From NCBI GenBank assembly GCA_029204225.1, contig CM055114.1, forward strand, positions 18,796,776 to 18,860,775: a DNA stretch of 64,000 nucleotides, given 5' to 3'. Source of the DNA: Diphasiastrum complanatum. Lineage: Eukaryota; Streptophyta; Lycopodiopsida; Lycopodiales; Lycopodiaceae. Each line of letters opens with the position of its first letter. The first letter of the stretch is position 1. Positions 44,867 to 57,513 of the stretch are shown one piece after another. The notes under the pieces were generated by a model that was not told the DNA's origin, made no database searches, and worked only from the letters and a program-made list of their open reading frames with translations. The translations under genes and the position numbers were made by a program.

Positions 44867-45910
44867 TTATCTTATTCGATATGGACGAGGAAGATAAGTT
44901 TTCTCCACCGTTACTTGAGAAAAATCTTCTTTAACTATTCTAAAAAAAGTGGGATATGCATTTCTGCTAATTCCAAAATCATCACATGCACCTTCTATCA
45001 CATTTGCATCCAAGTAAGTTTGAACCTTATTCAAAATAGTCTTTGCAATTTCGTTTATCAAATCGAGCATTTTTCATCATTGTCTTTGCTGACTTTCTTG
45101 GTAAAACATGACTTAAAGATGATCCAACGCATGAATGATCTGTTAAATAGTTCTTTGCCAACAAACATGATCTACAACAAACATATAAAACTCAAATTAT
45201 GTTTAATAAATTGACAATGCATATTATCAAATGCAAATGAAACTTAAATGACAAATACAAATCAAATAAACAATTTATAAGAAAACATACTTAAATTCTC
45301 GAATCCTTTTTTTTCGATTGCCCCTATGTGTAGATAAGTCATCAATATTCTTCATCGGTACTCTCTTTCTTTTTCTTTTCATCATTTCCTTTTTGATAAC
45401 TTGTATATCAACAACATATTTTAAACTTTTGGATCACAACTTCTCCATGGATTCTATCATATCTTGGTTTGAGCCACAAAGACTAGTGACTGTAGTATTC
45501 AGCTCTGATATAACATGCTTGAGTGCATTGTTTTCAGCACTAGTGTGTTGCACATAATGAAGCAATTGTTGATTTGCATGTAATTGTTGATTAGCAAACT
45601 ATAATTGCTGATTAAGATAATCTACGCTATGCATTCGAATATCACGCAACCTTTGACAATATCCAAGTAATCCGCTATTCCATCCACATACAAATCTGAG
45701 AAAATGAGTTACGGACTTGAAATCTAGACACAAATTGGTAGTCGGATCATTAGGATAAATTGATCCATCCACCCACAAATCTATATTCTTATGATTATTC
45801 ATTCCTAATTCTCTAACTTTTGCAACAAGATTCTCTATAGCTTTCCAATTTTTCTTAATAAATGGAGTGCATTCCATAGGAAGTGCAACATGTAAATAGA
45901 ACATTGCCAT
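44867..45910 (-). pseudogene. Unrecognised coiled-coil gene remnant
   Basis: Minus strand: 45910-45599 (LPMECTPFIKKNWKAIENLV, HKNIDLWVDGSIYPNDPT, RLRDIRMHSVDYLNQQL), then after one stop a heptad-like stretch (NALKHVISELNTTVTSLCGS) and a basic end RKKRIREFK before a GTATGT donor at about 45290. A second exon starts MFVGKELFNRSFMRW (about 45175) and shifts into 45070-44867 (NEIAKTILNKVQTYLDANV). Trimerising coiled coil plus basic patch is compatible with a DNA-binding accessory protein, but I cannot name the family. It is convergent with copy B, about 190 bp away. Confidence 0.4.
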
Positions 45911-46329
45911 TGTTGAAAGCTACAATAGATAAATGCTTCAAACTACAATAAGTCAATATAGTGTACCTTACTTTTGTAATGTCTATGTCGTGCTATCTTG
46001 AGGTATTTCTAGCTTATGACTTGAATAATAGTTGAAATACTACTAGTCACAATATTTCATTGGACTTGAGCTTTTTTCGTACTAGATTTACGTAGTGTGG
46101 GATGAAGTGATGTGTTGGTTTTATGGGACATTAGTATCTCTCTTAATCCTAAGCTTATTGGGACATGATTGATATGAACCCTAAGATTCAAATGAATTTG
46201 TGTATTCAAATGTTAAGAAGTTTAAGTCAATCTATTGTCTAGGTGTCATTCATGGTGAGACTCTTAATAGAGAGGAATTTTGCTAAAATGATAAACCAGT
46301 TCCAAAATAATAGTTCTTGAGATTATTAC

Positions 46330-46603
46330 CATATATCTTTGACCATTTTGTGTAGTAAGGGACGACGCGAGGCACTATCTCGTTATATGATCGATTCATC
46401 GGCGTGGAGGCTACATGATCTAATAATCGAACTAGTTCACGTTGATTTCCCACTATTGGAATGAAAGGTGGTCCCTTCGCTCCCTGCTTCCGGAGACCCT
46501 CGTAAATCTGCAATGGGCGCTGCAGCCATAGACCTCTTAGCAGCCGCGCCACCCCAGGAAGAATTGCCACTCCGGTTGCAGCTACCAGCCATTGGAGAAA
46601 CAT
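46330..46603 (-). CDS. Cytochrome P450 (CYP72 clan), first exon only
   Basis: The minus-strand Met at 46603 opens MFLQWLVAATGVAILPGVAR, an N-terminal membrane anchor. QRPLQIYEGLRKQGAKGPPF, IPIVGNQRELVRL and IVPRVVPYYTKWSKIYG follow, the typical N-terminus of plant clan-72 P450s (RxQGIxGPPYxxLxGN..., PRVxPxxxxWxxxYG). The frame meets a donor GTAATA right after the YG codon, the usual first intron site of such genes. The upstream extension to 46645 is probably 5' UTR. No later exon (I-helix AGxET, ExxR or the heme-Cys loop) was seen to the left, so either intron 1 is longer than this stretch or the exon is an orphan. P450s are ER-anchored monooxygenases; the substrate is unknown. Relatively GC-rich compared with its surroundings. 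Confidence 0.75.
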
Positions 46604-47265
46604 TTCGGTGGAGTGCCAGGCCCAGACTGATATAGAGATTAGCAAGGTTCAGGTAACTATTGTGAAGCTCAGGAGTACTGATAATGTACAAACCATGCCA
46701 AACATGAGCAAAGGAAACTAGAAACCCTAGATCAGTTTGCTAACAAATTATCTTTTTTACGATATTCAAGTCCTACAAGCTGCAAAGCAGCTCTCGTCAA
46801 AATCTGGGATTGTAGGGAGGACGTAGCTCATTTACAAACCAGGAGCGAGACAATCTCAGAAATCTCATGAATGGAATAGAATGCTAGACGCCTAAAGTAC
46901 TCCAATTTGGCGTGTTTGATTTTAGAACTGTAACACCGACTTGCTGTCCTGCTATCTTATTAGCACATTGGGGTTTGGCCCCGACCCCCAAACCCGGACC
47001 CTCTTCAGCTCCCGACACGCATCCCAGGTGCCGGCCTGTTGCTGCCCGCCCTGCCTGGCTTGTACTGACCTCTTCTCCACTTGGCAGATCTCAATTTCTC
47101 CCATAATCGACCGGGAGAAATGTATTTGCCTGCATATATTATGAAACTGCCCATTACTTCCCAGACATGCGTGATGATGAAGGTACTTGTGCACAGGCCT
47201 GGTGCCCAGTCTGCTCTCTCGTGGGGGTCCCGGCGCCAGGCCGTTGTGTGGTCTTGGCTGTCCCG
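46604..47265. other. Upstream of the P450 exon; GC-rich patch without clear gene
   Basis: This may hold the promoter of the P450 exon (read leftwards), but I see no definite TATA box. The open frames at 46.9-47.4 kb are GC-biased, overlap on both strands and run into the tandem duplication. Confidence 0.35.
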
Positions 47266-47269
47266 GCGC

Positions 47270-48690
47270 AGGCGACAACACCATTGTGGTCCAACGTGAG
47301 GGTGGCATCATTGTGGTCGTGGTCTTGGTTGGCAGCATGGTCCTGCGTGGTGCCAATATGTGTGGTCCTGGCTCCAGTGCGTTGTCGGCGTCACCCATGA
47401 CATTGAGTTTTGTCTTTTGTCCCTGCTCGGACTCCACATGTCAGTCGCCTATTGGGTCGGGGACATCTTTGTCCCCAGGCTGTCCCTGTGCCAATACATT
47501 CTCAAGAATACATCCTCAAGAGAAAGTCATAAAGTTCTAGAATGTAGGCACCCACCACCTAGAGATAAGGCTTACTTTTTTTCAAAAATTATCACTAACA
47601 TCATCATTACATGAATTCTCACTAGCCATAGTCAAAGGTTACTCATCAATACTTGTGGAACTAGTGCATGGTGTTTGAGAGTACTTATATATGCATGTAA
47701 AGGAGATTCAAAAGTAATTGGATGAAAATCGTATCTTATATGATATAATTTGGAAATTATGTGCAGGCTGAAACAAATCTATACATATAACAATCACAAT
47801 CTGAAAGTGACACATGCAGTTCACTTTAATAACATTAGAAATTTGTATTGAATTTCTGGTTCATCAACATGAGAATGAATGCATAGGAACAATGTCAAAA
47901 GCTACACAAAACGGTAGTACTTAAGTACCAAACTGGAGTACTGAGAAGTACCAAACTGGAATACTGAGAGTATTGGAGTGTGAATGTGGTCTCGGCGCCA
48001 GCGCCAGCATGGTCTCGCGTGGTGCCAATGTGTGTGGTCCCGGCTCCAATGAGTTGTCGGCGTCACGCGTGACAGGGGGTTTTGTCCCCTGCTCGGACTC
48101 CACATGTCAGTCGCTTATTGGGTCGAGGACAAGTTTGTCCCCAGGCTATCCCCTACATGTTAGTCGCTTATTGGGTCGGGGACAGCTTTGTCTCCAGGCT
48201 GTCCCCGTGCCAATACATCCTCAAGAATACATCCTCAAGAGAAAGTCTTAAAGTTCTAGAATGTAGGCACCCACCACCTAGAGATAAGGCTTACTTTTTC
48301 TTCAAAAATTATCACTAACATCATCATTACATGAATTCTCACTAGCCATAGTCAAAGGTTACTCATCAATACTTGTGGAACTAGTGCATGGTGTTTGAGA
48401 GTACCTATATATGCATGTAAAGGAGATTCAAAAGTAATTGGATGAAAATCGTATCTTATAAGATATAATTTGGAAATTTTGTGCAGGCTGAAACAAAGCT
48501 ATACATATAGCAATCACAATCTGAAAGTGACACATGTAGTTCACTTTAATAACATCAGAAATTTGTATTGAATTTCTGGTTCATCAACATGAGAATGAAT
48601 GCATAGGAACAATGCCAAAAGCTACACAAAATCGTAGTACTTAAGTACCAAACTAGAGTACTGAGAAGTACCAAACAGGTACTATCTATA
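47270..48690. repeat. 719-bp direct tandem duplication
   Basis: About 47270-47965 and 47985-48690 align throughout, for example 'aatgtaggcacccaccacc' at 47541 and 48260. The second copy holds an extra internal duplication of the 'gtcgcttattgggtcggg' segment. Both copies end with short repeats containing AGTACTGAGAAGTACCAAAC, and each has the perfect palindrome GTACTTAAGTAC (48637-48651 region and its partner near 47919). Confidence 0.85.
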
Positions 48691-49026
48691 ACTAAATGAA
48701 GTACTGAGAAGTACCAAACAAGTACTATTTGTACCAAACTATAGTGAGAAGTACCAAACAGGTACTACTTTGCTCTGCAACAACAAACACAAAATATGCA
48801 GTACTGAGAACTACTAGGAAACACTGTTATCTACCACACAGACACTGATCTATATTTATACTAATATGTGCTAAACGTAGCTACTAAAAGTGGCTCAAAA
48901 TCAGGCCTCTAATTTCTCTTCAGCAGAAGGTAATGTTCCTATAAATCAAGGACTTGACTTCAATAGAAATAGGAGTTTTTCTCTGATTCTAGGTGTCCCA
49001 TAAGTCAAGGCTTGACTTTCTCAACA
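48635..49026 (-). repeat. Copia LTR with AGTACT/GTACC minisatellite
   Basis: The minus-strand LTR start TGTTGAGAAAGTCAAGCC lies at 49026, next to the polypurine tract GAAGAGGGAG (49027-49036). Leftwards the sequence runs into short tandem repeats of AGTACTGAGAAGTACCAAAC (48655-48770). The outer LTR end is not certain, and the 719-bp duplication may also be LTR-derived. Confidence 0.55.
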
Positions 49027-49045
49027 CTCCCTCTTCAAGCCTTGA

Positions 49046-49390
49046 CTATCCTGGATTTAATTGTACTCCCATAGCTTCTCTATGTCTTTCAAAACTTTCT
49101 CTTGCCAAAGCTTTTGTGAGTGTATCAGCTGGCATCTCCTCTGTGGGTATATATTTGAGTTTGATAAACTCATTCTCAATTTGCTCGCTTACATAATGAT
49201 AATGAACTGGAATGTGAATAGTCTTGGAATGGAAATTGGGTTTTTGAGCCATTTTCATGACACTTTGATTATCAATCAGGACTAATATGAGCTACATTTA
49301 TTTGTCTTTGATTTCCTCAAAAAATCTTGAAAAAATTTTCAATGCTCTGGTTCCATGAGATAGCGCAAGGTACTCAGCTTCTTAACATAG
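49046..49390 (-). pseudogene. Copia RNase H C-terminus
   Basis: The minus strand carries EAEYLALSHGTRALKIFS-type text (about 49385-49330, with a stop), then DNQSVMKMAQKPNFHSKT, IHIPVHYHYVSEQIENEF, IKLKYIPTEEMPADTLTKAL and the usual end HREAMGV. It ends near 49046 before the polypurine tract and LTR. The rest of pol is absent. Confidence 0.85.
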
Positions 49391-49549
49391 AGAGAGTGGG
49401 AATTTGCAAGGGGGTGGGATTTACATGTAAGCTATGATGATCATCATTCACATGTTAATTAAACCATTTGTACGTGCAATTTTGTACATGTTTGTTTTTT
49501 CACTAACACATTTTGTTCTATTTTTGTGCAAAAAATACAATGCATTGTG

Positions 49550-50130
49550 GACGCATGGATGACACTTTCGTACGTAGCGCATTGACAAAAATAGAAACAC
49601 GTACAATTGTGGAGTCATGGCAAATTTTACCCAAGAAAGTCGAGCAAGCACGATGGACACCAATTTACTCTCTTCTCAATTTGATTATTGTGGGACAATC
49701 AATGACATCCTTGAAGTTGGATTTAGGCAATTCAACTTTTTCATATTTGATGGTTCATAGTTATTTACAATGGTCCCAACGCAACTATCAGGAAAGATGA
49801 GAGTGGTTATTTTGCCATTGACTCTACCAACCTTTGGATTGATCAAAGCGATACATTTGTTTTTTCTCAACAATGTGAGTAGATACATTTCTTCTATGTC
49901 TTCAAGATGTCTATGCTCTTTTGTTGTCAATCAATCGATTTTCAGTATACTGAAAAAAATGTACATTGTGTGTATACCCAAGCAATTATAACATAACTAT
50001 GGATACTAATTACAAGTCAACGTTTATGGTAATATCGATCAATTATAGGTGGTCTTTCACCCCAATCATTCTGATCCCAGATGGTGGTACATGATTCAAG
50101 TCGCTCCTCAAAGTAAAAGAATTTTCTAAG
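49550..50130 (+). pseudogene. CACTA-associated DUF4216 remnant
   Basis: Plus strand, mixed frames: FDYCGTINDILEVGFRQFNF (about 49682-49741) resembles 'YYGVIxDIxELDYxxFxVxLF', and RKDESGYFAIDSTNLW with QSDTFVFSQQCEQIHFFYV (about 49790-49900) resembles 'DEYGFTxVNxxxLxYxxDPFVLASQxxQVFYV'. WWYMIQVAPQSKRIF follows after an intron-like gap (about 50080-50125). DUF4216 is the C-terminal domain of the CACTA ORF. Several frame changes are present. Confidence 0.55.
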
Positions 50131-50139
50131 ATAGAGATG

Positions 50140-51238
50140 GCATGGAAAACATGGCGTTGCCAACTGATGCACTTCATGAACAAGATCGTATTATCCTCAA
50201 CCATTATTGATCACTTAAAGCAATAAATTGTTTCAATCGATTGACAGATTCCGAAATCCTCAACCAAAAATATTTGATAAGTGACTGATTACATCTTAGT
50301 CATGTCATTTACATTACAAGCCAATTTGTTTTAATCAATAATCAATATATTTTAACAAAATCGAAACAATTATGGTTCTTTCAAGAATTTACATAATTGG
50401 GAATTTGAATTCTATTCTATATGGATTGAAATTATGAAAATCGATTTCCATCATCGAATTTTTAGTTTCATTGTTACCAATCCATATTGAATTGATTTCA
50501 AAACTTCCAACATGTATCAAAATCAACATGTAGTGATTAACAAAAAAAAATGATTCTTTAAAGTAAACTATGTAACTGAACTGAAAAATCATTTTTGAAC
50601 TACTTTTTACCAAATTGTATTCATGCATGAAATTTAACTGATTAAACTACTATAATACTCAATACCATGTTCCTAGGTATTTTGGAAATGATTTTTTTAT
50701 TGAGGACATGGCACAATACTGCTGAACTTATTAACATGCAATAAGAAAGTGACAACACTAGGAAGAAAAGGCAAGGACATATTACCAAAAAGTTGTAGAA
50801 AAGCAAAGAGCGTCTCCACCTTCTGATCAATGCAAAGCCAAGCTATGATACCATTGTAAAGATCGCCAAGTGAAGATCCTCTAGATCCTATTACATGCAC
50901 TAAAAGGACTACTATGGAGCCCACCTGCCCAACCAACTAGAAGTCGAGAGCCAGCAGACCCCAATAAGCTTCTCCAAGTCAAAAGTCAAATGGTGGTAGG
51001 GGTGGATTTCAATCCCACCTTCTTTCAAGTAGCAAATAGGAAACAAGGGGCAAGGGCCACCCCAAAGATAAAAAGGCACGAGACTTTACTATTTTGAGAG
51101 CTCAAGGATTCTTATGTGCTATTCTTGCATGCTCTTGCTTTTCATTGTGTTTGCTATTTGATTTTTATTTGCTATTGTTCTTGCTTTGTAATAGTTAAAG
51201 GTTTCCCCATTAGCATGCTAGGATGAGCACATGAGCTA

Positions 51239-51240
<2 letters not shown>
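50140..51240. other. Non-genic DNA
   Basis: No supported gene. The stretch TCTGATCAATGCAAAGCCAAGCTATGATACCATTG around 50820-50855 faintly resembles a degraded primer-site region on the minus strand, but no LTR could be delimited. Confidence 0.4.

Positions 51241-51327
<87 letters not shown>
51241..51327. repeat. (CT)n microsatellite
   Basis: About 87 bp of almost pure CT dinucleotide, 65 bp before the LTR at 51392. Confidence 0.95.
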
Positions 51328-51332
<5 letters not shown>

Positions 51333-51391
51333 CTTTCACCTTTAATCTTGATTTGTTATTGTTAGTGAAAGTAGAGTTAGAAGTGGGGTAG

Positions 51392-51823
51392 TGTTATGTA
51401 CCATAATGGTACGCCCTTCAGTGACGGCCTCGCAAGGGACATGACGGAGGTCTCTAGTGTTATCAACATGTTTAGGTGCCACGTGTCGCCGGCAGGACCA
51501 TGCTTGATGAGACCCATTGTGCTATGTTTATAGTGGTGGGGATTCGCTCTTTCCATTCACTCAGTCTACTTGGGAGTTGGTGGATGGAGAGCACATGCAT
51601 GAGCCAGGATGTATCTCCAGGCTAGGAGATGTGTGCTAGGGATGCGATGGCTGGTAGTATGGGATGCCAGTCATCGCTGGAGGCTCAATTGGCCATGATT
51701 GTGTCGATAGTGCATGGGGGTGGGTCAGCTGTGACCCTATGGATGGGCGCATATGGTGCGTCATCACTAGTATGGGGTGTACGGAACTTTCAAGGCAATC
51801 GGAGATTCTTGGGAGTTGTAACA
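51392..51823 (+). repeat. 5' LTR of a Gypsy-like element
   Basis: 432 bp with inverted ends TGTTA...TAACA, followed after two bases by a Met-tRNA primer site. The first bases include the palindrome GTACCAT-A-ATGGTAC. A TTTATAG box at about 51518-51524 is a possible TATA element. Confidence 0.8.
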
Positions 51824-51825
51824 TT

Positions 51826-51837
51826 TGGTATCAGAGC
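51826..51837 (+). other. Primer binding site (initiator Met-tRNA)
   Basis: TGGTATCAGAGC, two bases after the LTR end; fixes the element orientation as plus. Confidence 0.92.
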
Positions 51838-51869
51838 AAATGTCCTTGACGATTTTGAATATTATTATC

Positions 51870-52403
51870 AATTTGCCATGTTGCAAATGGAGATGAAGCC
51901 CTTTCACGTCTATCAGCAAAACTTCCAACAGGCTGCTTCGCGGTTTTTTAACCACATAGACGGAGTGCTCCTTAAGTTGCACTTCATATTGGGCTTGCCC
52001 AAAGAATATCAATTGGAGGTCCACCGCAATCAGCCATAGTCCTTAGAGGATGCTATGCGTTTTGTTCGAATTTTCGACGATACGCACACTGTGACCCGCA
52101 AAAGAGCAACAAAAGCCCGAATTCAAAGACAAACCCTCTACGGGCCAAGGGCAGAAGCGAGTGGTTGATGAAGCTTCCCCTTCGGGAAAGAAAAAGAAGT
52201 GCCTTCGGTTGGAGAGAGCTGAATTTGATAAGACCAAAAGCGACGGGTTGTGTTTCTCCTGCATGGAGAAGGGGCACCTTTCCAAGGATTGCCCGAAGAG
52301 ATGGAAGAAAGGTGACCGCTCCTTTAAAGCACTAGGTAATTCTTCTATTTCTTGTAGGAAAAGTTCTGCAAATTCTTCCTCAAAGACCACGATTAAAGGT
52401 TGA
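51870..52403 (+). pseudogene. LTR-retrotransposon gag remnant with zinc knuckle
   Basis: After the primer site the frame reads MEMKPFHVYQQNFQQAASRF and LHFILGLPKEYQLEVHRNQ, resembling the retrotrans_gag capsid C-terminus ('F...GL...'). After frame changes comes RLERAEFDKTKSDGL, then the CCHC knuckle CFSCMEKGHLSKDC (52250-52292). This order with 'R.L...E...R...GLC' before the knuckle favours Ty3/Gypsy. The expected N-terminal half of gag is shortened, and protease and pol are missing; the sequence to the right is unrelated. Confidence 0.7.
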
Positions 52404-53090
52404 ACAAATTAAACCAATATCAACATTTTTAATCATGCCTAAATCTGATTTATGTACTAACAGAGCAGTTCTATTATGATTAAATTATGCATGCAAAAAT
52501 ATGGGTGCAAAAATTGGAAATATATGTGTGAGTGTGAGAGGCCAACTGCACACTCAGAGTATACACAAGCACAAAAGAATATCGAAAGCTTGATGAAAAA
52601 CATTATGTTCTTAAAGAAGAAGGATGTGTTGAGAAAGCCGATCTGATATCCAGAATGCTCTGATACTGTTGTTGTGATTCTCACATAGATAAACTGAAAT
52701 GGAATTCGATTCTGTCCTTGAGTCTACTGCCCTCTGTGACAAGATCTACAATTTTTCAATGTGTGTAATCGTTTTATGTAAAATTTGTTTATGCATTCAA
52801 CAAGACAAAGCCAGTGTGCGGAATAAAATCAAACCAGTTGATTACAAATATACAACTATCATAAAATTAAACATTCGATCATGTTCAAGATAAGAAACTC
52901 ATCTACATTATTAGAGAATTTCTTAAGCGATGTTATGACAGACCACACAACGCGTCGACGCGAAAGAATCTCTGTCTCTCGTGAATCAAAACTTGTCGCG
53001 CATACTAGCGGACTTCTTGAACATCAGTTGGCTACATGGTGCTCAACTTACATTGGTATACTACCAAAATCACAGTTGCTTCTACATAGT
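52404..53090. other. Non-genic DNA
   Basis: No supported gene or element. ATATCCAGAATGCTCTGATACTGTTG at about 52645-52672 includes a CTCTGATACTG that may be a worn minus-strand primer site, unsupported by an LTR. Confidence 0.4.
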
Positions 53091-53092
53091 CA

Positions 53093-53490
53093 TCATATAT
53101 TATGAATAACACATGAACACTGTTTTAGTAATTTCGGGACAATCCCAAGTCCCATTCCAAAATTAAGTTCAATCACACAAACTTGAAAAAGACCTAAGCT
53201 CGAACATAAGTTCAAGCACATGCTCCTTTGCTCGAAATTAAGTTCGAGCACACAAGCATGTACTAGAGTGGATAGAGAGAAAACTTTATTCATTCCAAAA
53301 TCAAGAAATTCTCCCAATATTGATAGATTAAGCAATCTAACAGCAACCATCTCTTTTATCTCAATGAAAGCGGTTTTCAGCTGCTTCTTCTCAACTAGGT
53401 CTCTTATCAAGTGGTACTTTATTGCAGTATGTTTCATCCTTGTGTGAAACATGGGATCCTTTCTTAGGTGTATAGCAAATGTATTATTTA
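53093..53490 (-). pseudogene. Copia RNase H C-terminal remnant
   Basis: Minus-strand DPMFHTRMKHTAIKYHLIRD then LVEKKQLKTAFIEIKEMVA match the end of Copia RNase H ('DPxFHxRTKHIxIxYHFIRDxVExGxV...'). The following part has decayed. Downstream, about 53150-53260, are several GCTCGAA/TTCGAGC dyads, for example GCTCGAAATTAAGTTCGAGC. Confidence 0.7.
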
Positions 53491-53527
53491 TCTACAAAAT
53501 CAAATGCTCATTAGTTGTTTTACCCAG

Positions 53528-54355
53528 TGTGAAAAATCCAGCAATTTCACATGTGTGGGGAACCACAACAAAAGTGTGAATCATCTATACCATGCTTTGT
53601 AGTAGCACACAGATCACCTGCAGAGTAATACTACAATCTACCAACAGATATGAGGTTAGAGCACAATCTAGAATGCTACAGATCAAAGCTACACTAACTT
53701 CTCACAAATAGGGAAAGTACACAAGCAAAATAATGTATGAAGAAGACACCAATCTCGAATTAGAGAGAAAATACAATTACAAACAAAATAGCATGAGATC
53801 CACTTTTGACATTATGACCTTACCAAAGCTTCATTAATCATTAGAAATGAATGAGAACCATATGTACAAATATAGGAGAGCCAAAATTCGTGGTACTACT
53901 AGCATTCAATGCATTTCCTACACCTATTCAAGTGTAGACTACTACCATAATGACACCTAACAGCTTGCATGCAGGAATTGCACCTAACTTCTACCTACTT
54001 TCTCCAAATGTCAATTTCTCAACTAGATATGTACAAAACTACATGCATGTGTCCATTACTATATTTGCATGCCTTGCATGTCACAATGGAAACTTAGGAC
54101 ACAATGCATTTATGATGGCTCGAGTTTCTACAAGTTCATATTAGACCATTTCTTTGTGTAAATCTACATGCATGTCATACTAGACCAACTAGACTTCTTG
54201 CATGTCAATGGAACTTGATCTACCTAACCCAAACTCGCCCTATTCTACAAGGATATGTGCTCAATTCACACACCTTGATATGTACAATCAATTTACATGG
54301 GTAGAACCCCCAAAATCAACATATGTAAGATATAAATGTTTTACAATTCTTCACA
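53528..54355 (-). repeat. Copia-type LTR, minus sense
   Basis: In plus orientation it runs from TGTGAAAAATCCAGC to TACAATTCTTCACA (828 bp, inverted ends TGTGAA/TTCACA), next to a polypurine complement CTCCTTAAAATATATC. It carries TTTCACATGTGTGG near its left end and a cluster of ACATGCATGT dyads (53965-54205). No PBS is visible, so it is a 3' LTR of an element reading leftwards. Confidence 0.7.
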
Positions 54356-55200
54356 CTCCTTAAAATATATCTATCTAATGTTGATGAAGATCCTTTGTGT
54401 GTGTGGATTCTTTGCTTTGCATTTAAAGTGAAGATGATCAAAGAATCCATCATAGCCACACGCTTACCAAATCCATGACGAGATCTCTTTGATAAAAATC
54501 TTTTCCAAATGCCTTTGAAAAATATTCCACCAATCTGCCAGTATGTCGATACGTCTCCTCATGGCTTGATACCGATCTCAAATTTGAGAACTCCACATGC
54601 ATGAAGATGGCTGCATAAGAATCTAAAAAATACGAGGCTTCCATGCCTCATCATGAGCAATATTCAAGATTAAGTATACTAGCTTTATTAGAACTCTATC
54701 CGAAATGGATCTAATATTGAGATCATATTCAAACTTGATCTCATTGAGGCTAAATACTTTCTTAAGCCTTGTAAGTGTCCTCACTGGATGTTTCACTTAC
54801 TCTCAAAAAAAAGTTCACAATATGCCTCAAAACAATCTCCATCCTTCTTTCCTTCCAAGAAACCACATGCAAAGCAATAACCTTCAAGAATACTAAGGTA
54901 CACAACCTTATAGTTGAACAAGACTCCATATAGTGCACTCCTTCTAATAGCTCCATAACTCCAAAAAGCTTTGCATGATGGAAAATACACATGCACCATA
55001 AAACTTGAAGAGACAAGACATAGCCACTGGTTACTTGTGAAAGGGCCTTGGCATTTTGCGATTTTTGCGAGTTTCTTTCTTGCCATCATTCAACAAAAAG
55101 ATAGCACATGTGTGCCACCCTTTTTATGCTATTACTTTAATGCTTATTTTTTTAAATGTGGTTTGGTACATAGTTAAAGATCTCACTAAGTAAAAAAAAA
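54356..55200 (-). other. Degraded interior, probably of the element with the 53.5-54.4 kb LTR
   Basis: The minus strand has short frames (55089-54793 and 54644-54450) but no retroelement motif that I recognise. It may be non-coding 3' interior or a captured fragment. Confidence 0.3.
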
Positions 55201-55218
55201 TCAAAATAAAATATTTTT

Positions 55219-55475
55219 TTGTAGCCACCCCATATAGCATGCCGGCGTGCTAAGCGGCATGTCGGAATTTTTTTTTTTTTTTGTGCAGCCAACCCAAATA
55301 GCACGCCGGCGTGCTATATGGGTTGGCTACACAAAAAATTTCTTACACGCCGGTGTGCTATCTTGGTTGGTTGGAAAAAAAAATTCTCATTTCATATAGC
55401 ACGCCGACATACTATGTTTAAAGGCTGTAATTTTTTTTTTAGTTGTTTTACTTAGCACGTCAGCTTACTATGTTG
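55219..55475. repeat. Array of TAGCACGCCGGCGTGCTA palindromes between A/T tracts
   Basis: Five units: 55235-55252 (TAGCATGCCGGCGTGCTA), 55299-55316 (perfect TAGCACGCCGGCGTGCTA), and diverged forms at about 55345-55362, 55396-55416 and 55453-55473. The second unit is the centre of a 42-bp dyad (55287-55328) with a single mismatched pair, flanked by AGCCAACCC and GGGTTGGCT. Units are separated by T- or A-runs of 8-15 bp. The units are GC-rich in an AT-rich setting. Confidence 0.85.
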
Positions 55476-56024
55476 GGAGGTTTAAATAAATATTTTGAAA
55501 TAATGGTTTTACTCCTCAACCATCTCTTTCTCTCTCTGGGTCGCGGCTGTCCACGGCCTCCTCTAGTCTAATTTGCACTGCTAGGGCACCCTCCTCTGTG
55601 TTTTTACAGCTTGCAAAACAGTTCAAAATAGAGAGAAAACCTCACTTTTATGCTACCAAACCCTAGGCCAGGGTTTTTCTCACAACTTTGATCTTGGCTT
55701 GCTTTTCAAAGCTCTCTGGCTGGCCAAATCAACTACTCTGAAGTCGCCCTACTACTGGAAAGCTGATGTTTCAATCTGTTTGTCAAACGGTGTCCGATTG
55801 AATGCACACTGATTGCAAACACCAAATAGCTTGCTTCGGAATTTTAAAATTCCGTTTGTTGAGGTTCTGATTCAGCCGACAACCCTTGTCTCTGAATCCT
55901 CACACAGTCTCAAGCTCACCAAGCTTCTGAGTGCCAAACTCTCTACACCAGTGTTTCTCCTTCCGTCTTCAACCTGTCGTAAACCCCGAACTCTCAAAAG
56001 ACAATTCGAATTCACTTCTTGACT
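55476..56024. other. Non-genic DNA
   Basis: No supported gene; short frames on both strands without motifs. Confidence 0.4.
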
Positions 56025-56200
56025 ATGCATGCAGAATGCATAGAAGCATCTACGGTCTGAAACAATTAGCCCGACAATGGTACAAGAAGAAAGATCAAGC
56101 CCTGAAATCATTAGGATTCAAGCCTTTGGTGGCTGATTCCAATGTATATGTCAGAGTTATAGATGGGCATATTATCATTGTGGCTGTGTATGAATCTTAA
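56025..56200 (+). pseudogene. Copia RT fragment
   Basis: HRSIYGLKQLARQWYKKKDQ and DSNVYVRVIDGHIIIVAVYE match the block of Copia RT before the YVDD box ('LYGLKQxxRxWY...DxxVYx...xIIxVxYVDD'). It stops exactly where VDD should follow. No flanking RT sequence was found. Confidence 0.75.
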
Positions 56201-57428
<1,228 letters not shown>

Positions 57429-57513
57429 TGATGTTTTTTTCTTACTAATTTTTAAGACTCCCATTGATTGTCTACAATATTTATCCCTCTTCAATGATTC
57501 TGTTGCACCCATT

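Noticed and set aside
46952-47437. 161-residue minus-strand ORF
   Set aside because: GC-biased, overlaps other frames of similar length on both strands and runs into a non-coding tandem duplication; no motif.
52457-53090. Gene between the Gypsy-like gag and the Copia tail
   Set aside because: Only short frames of 60-75 residues without motif or splice support.
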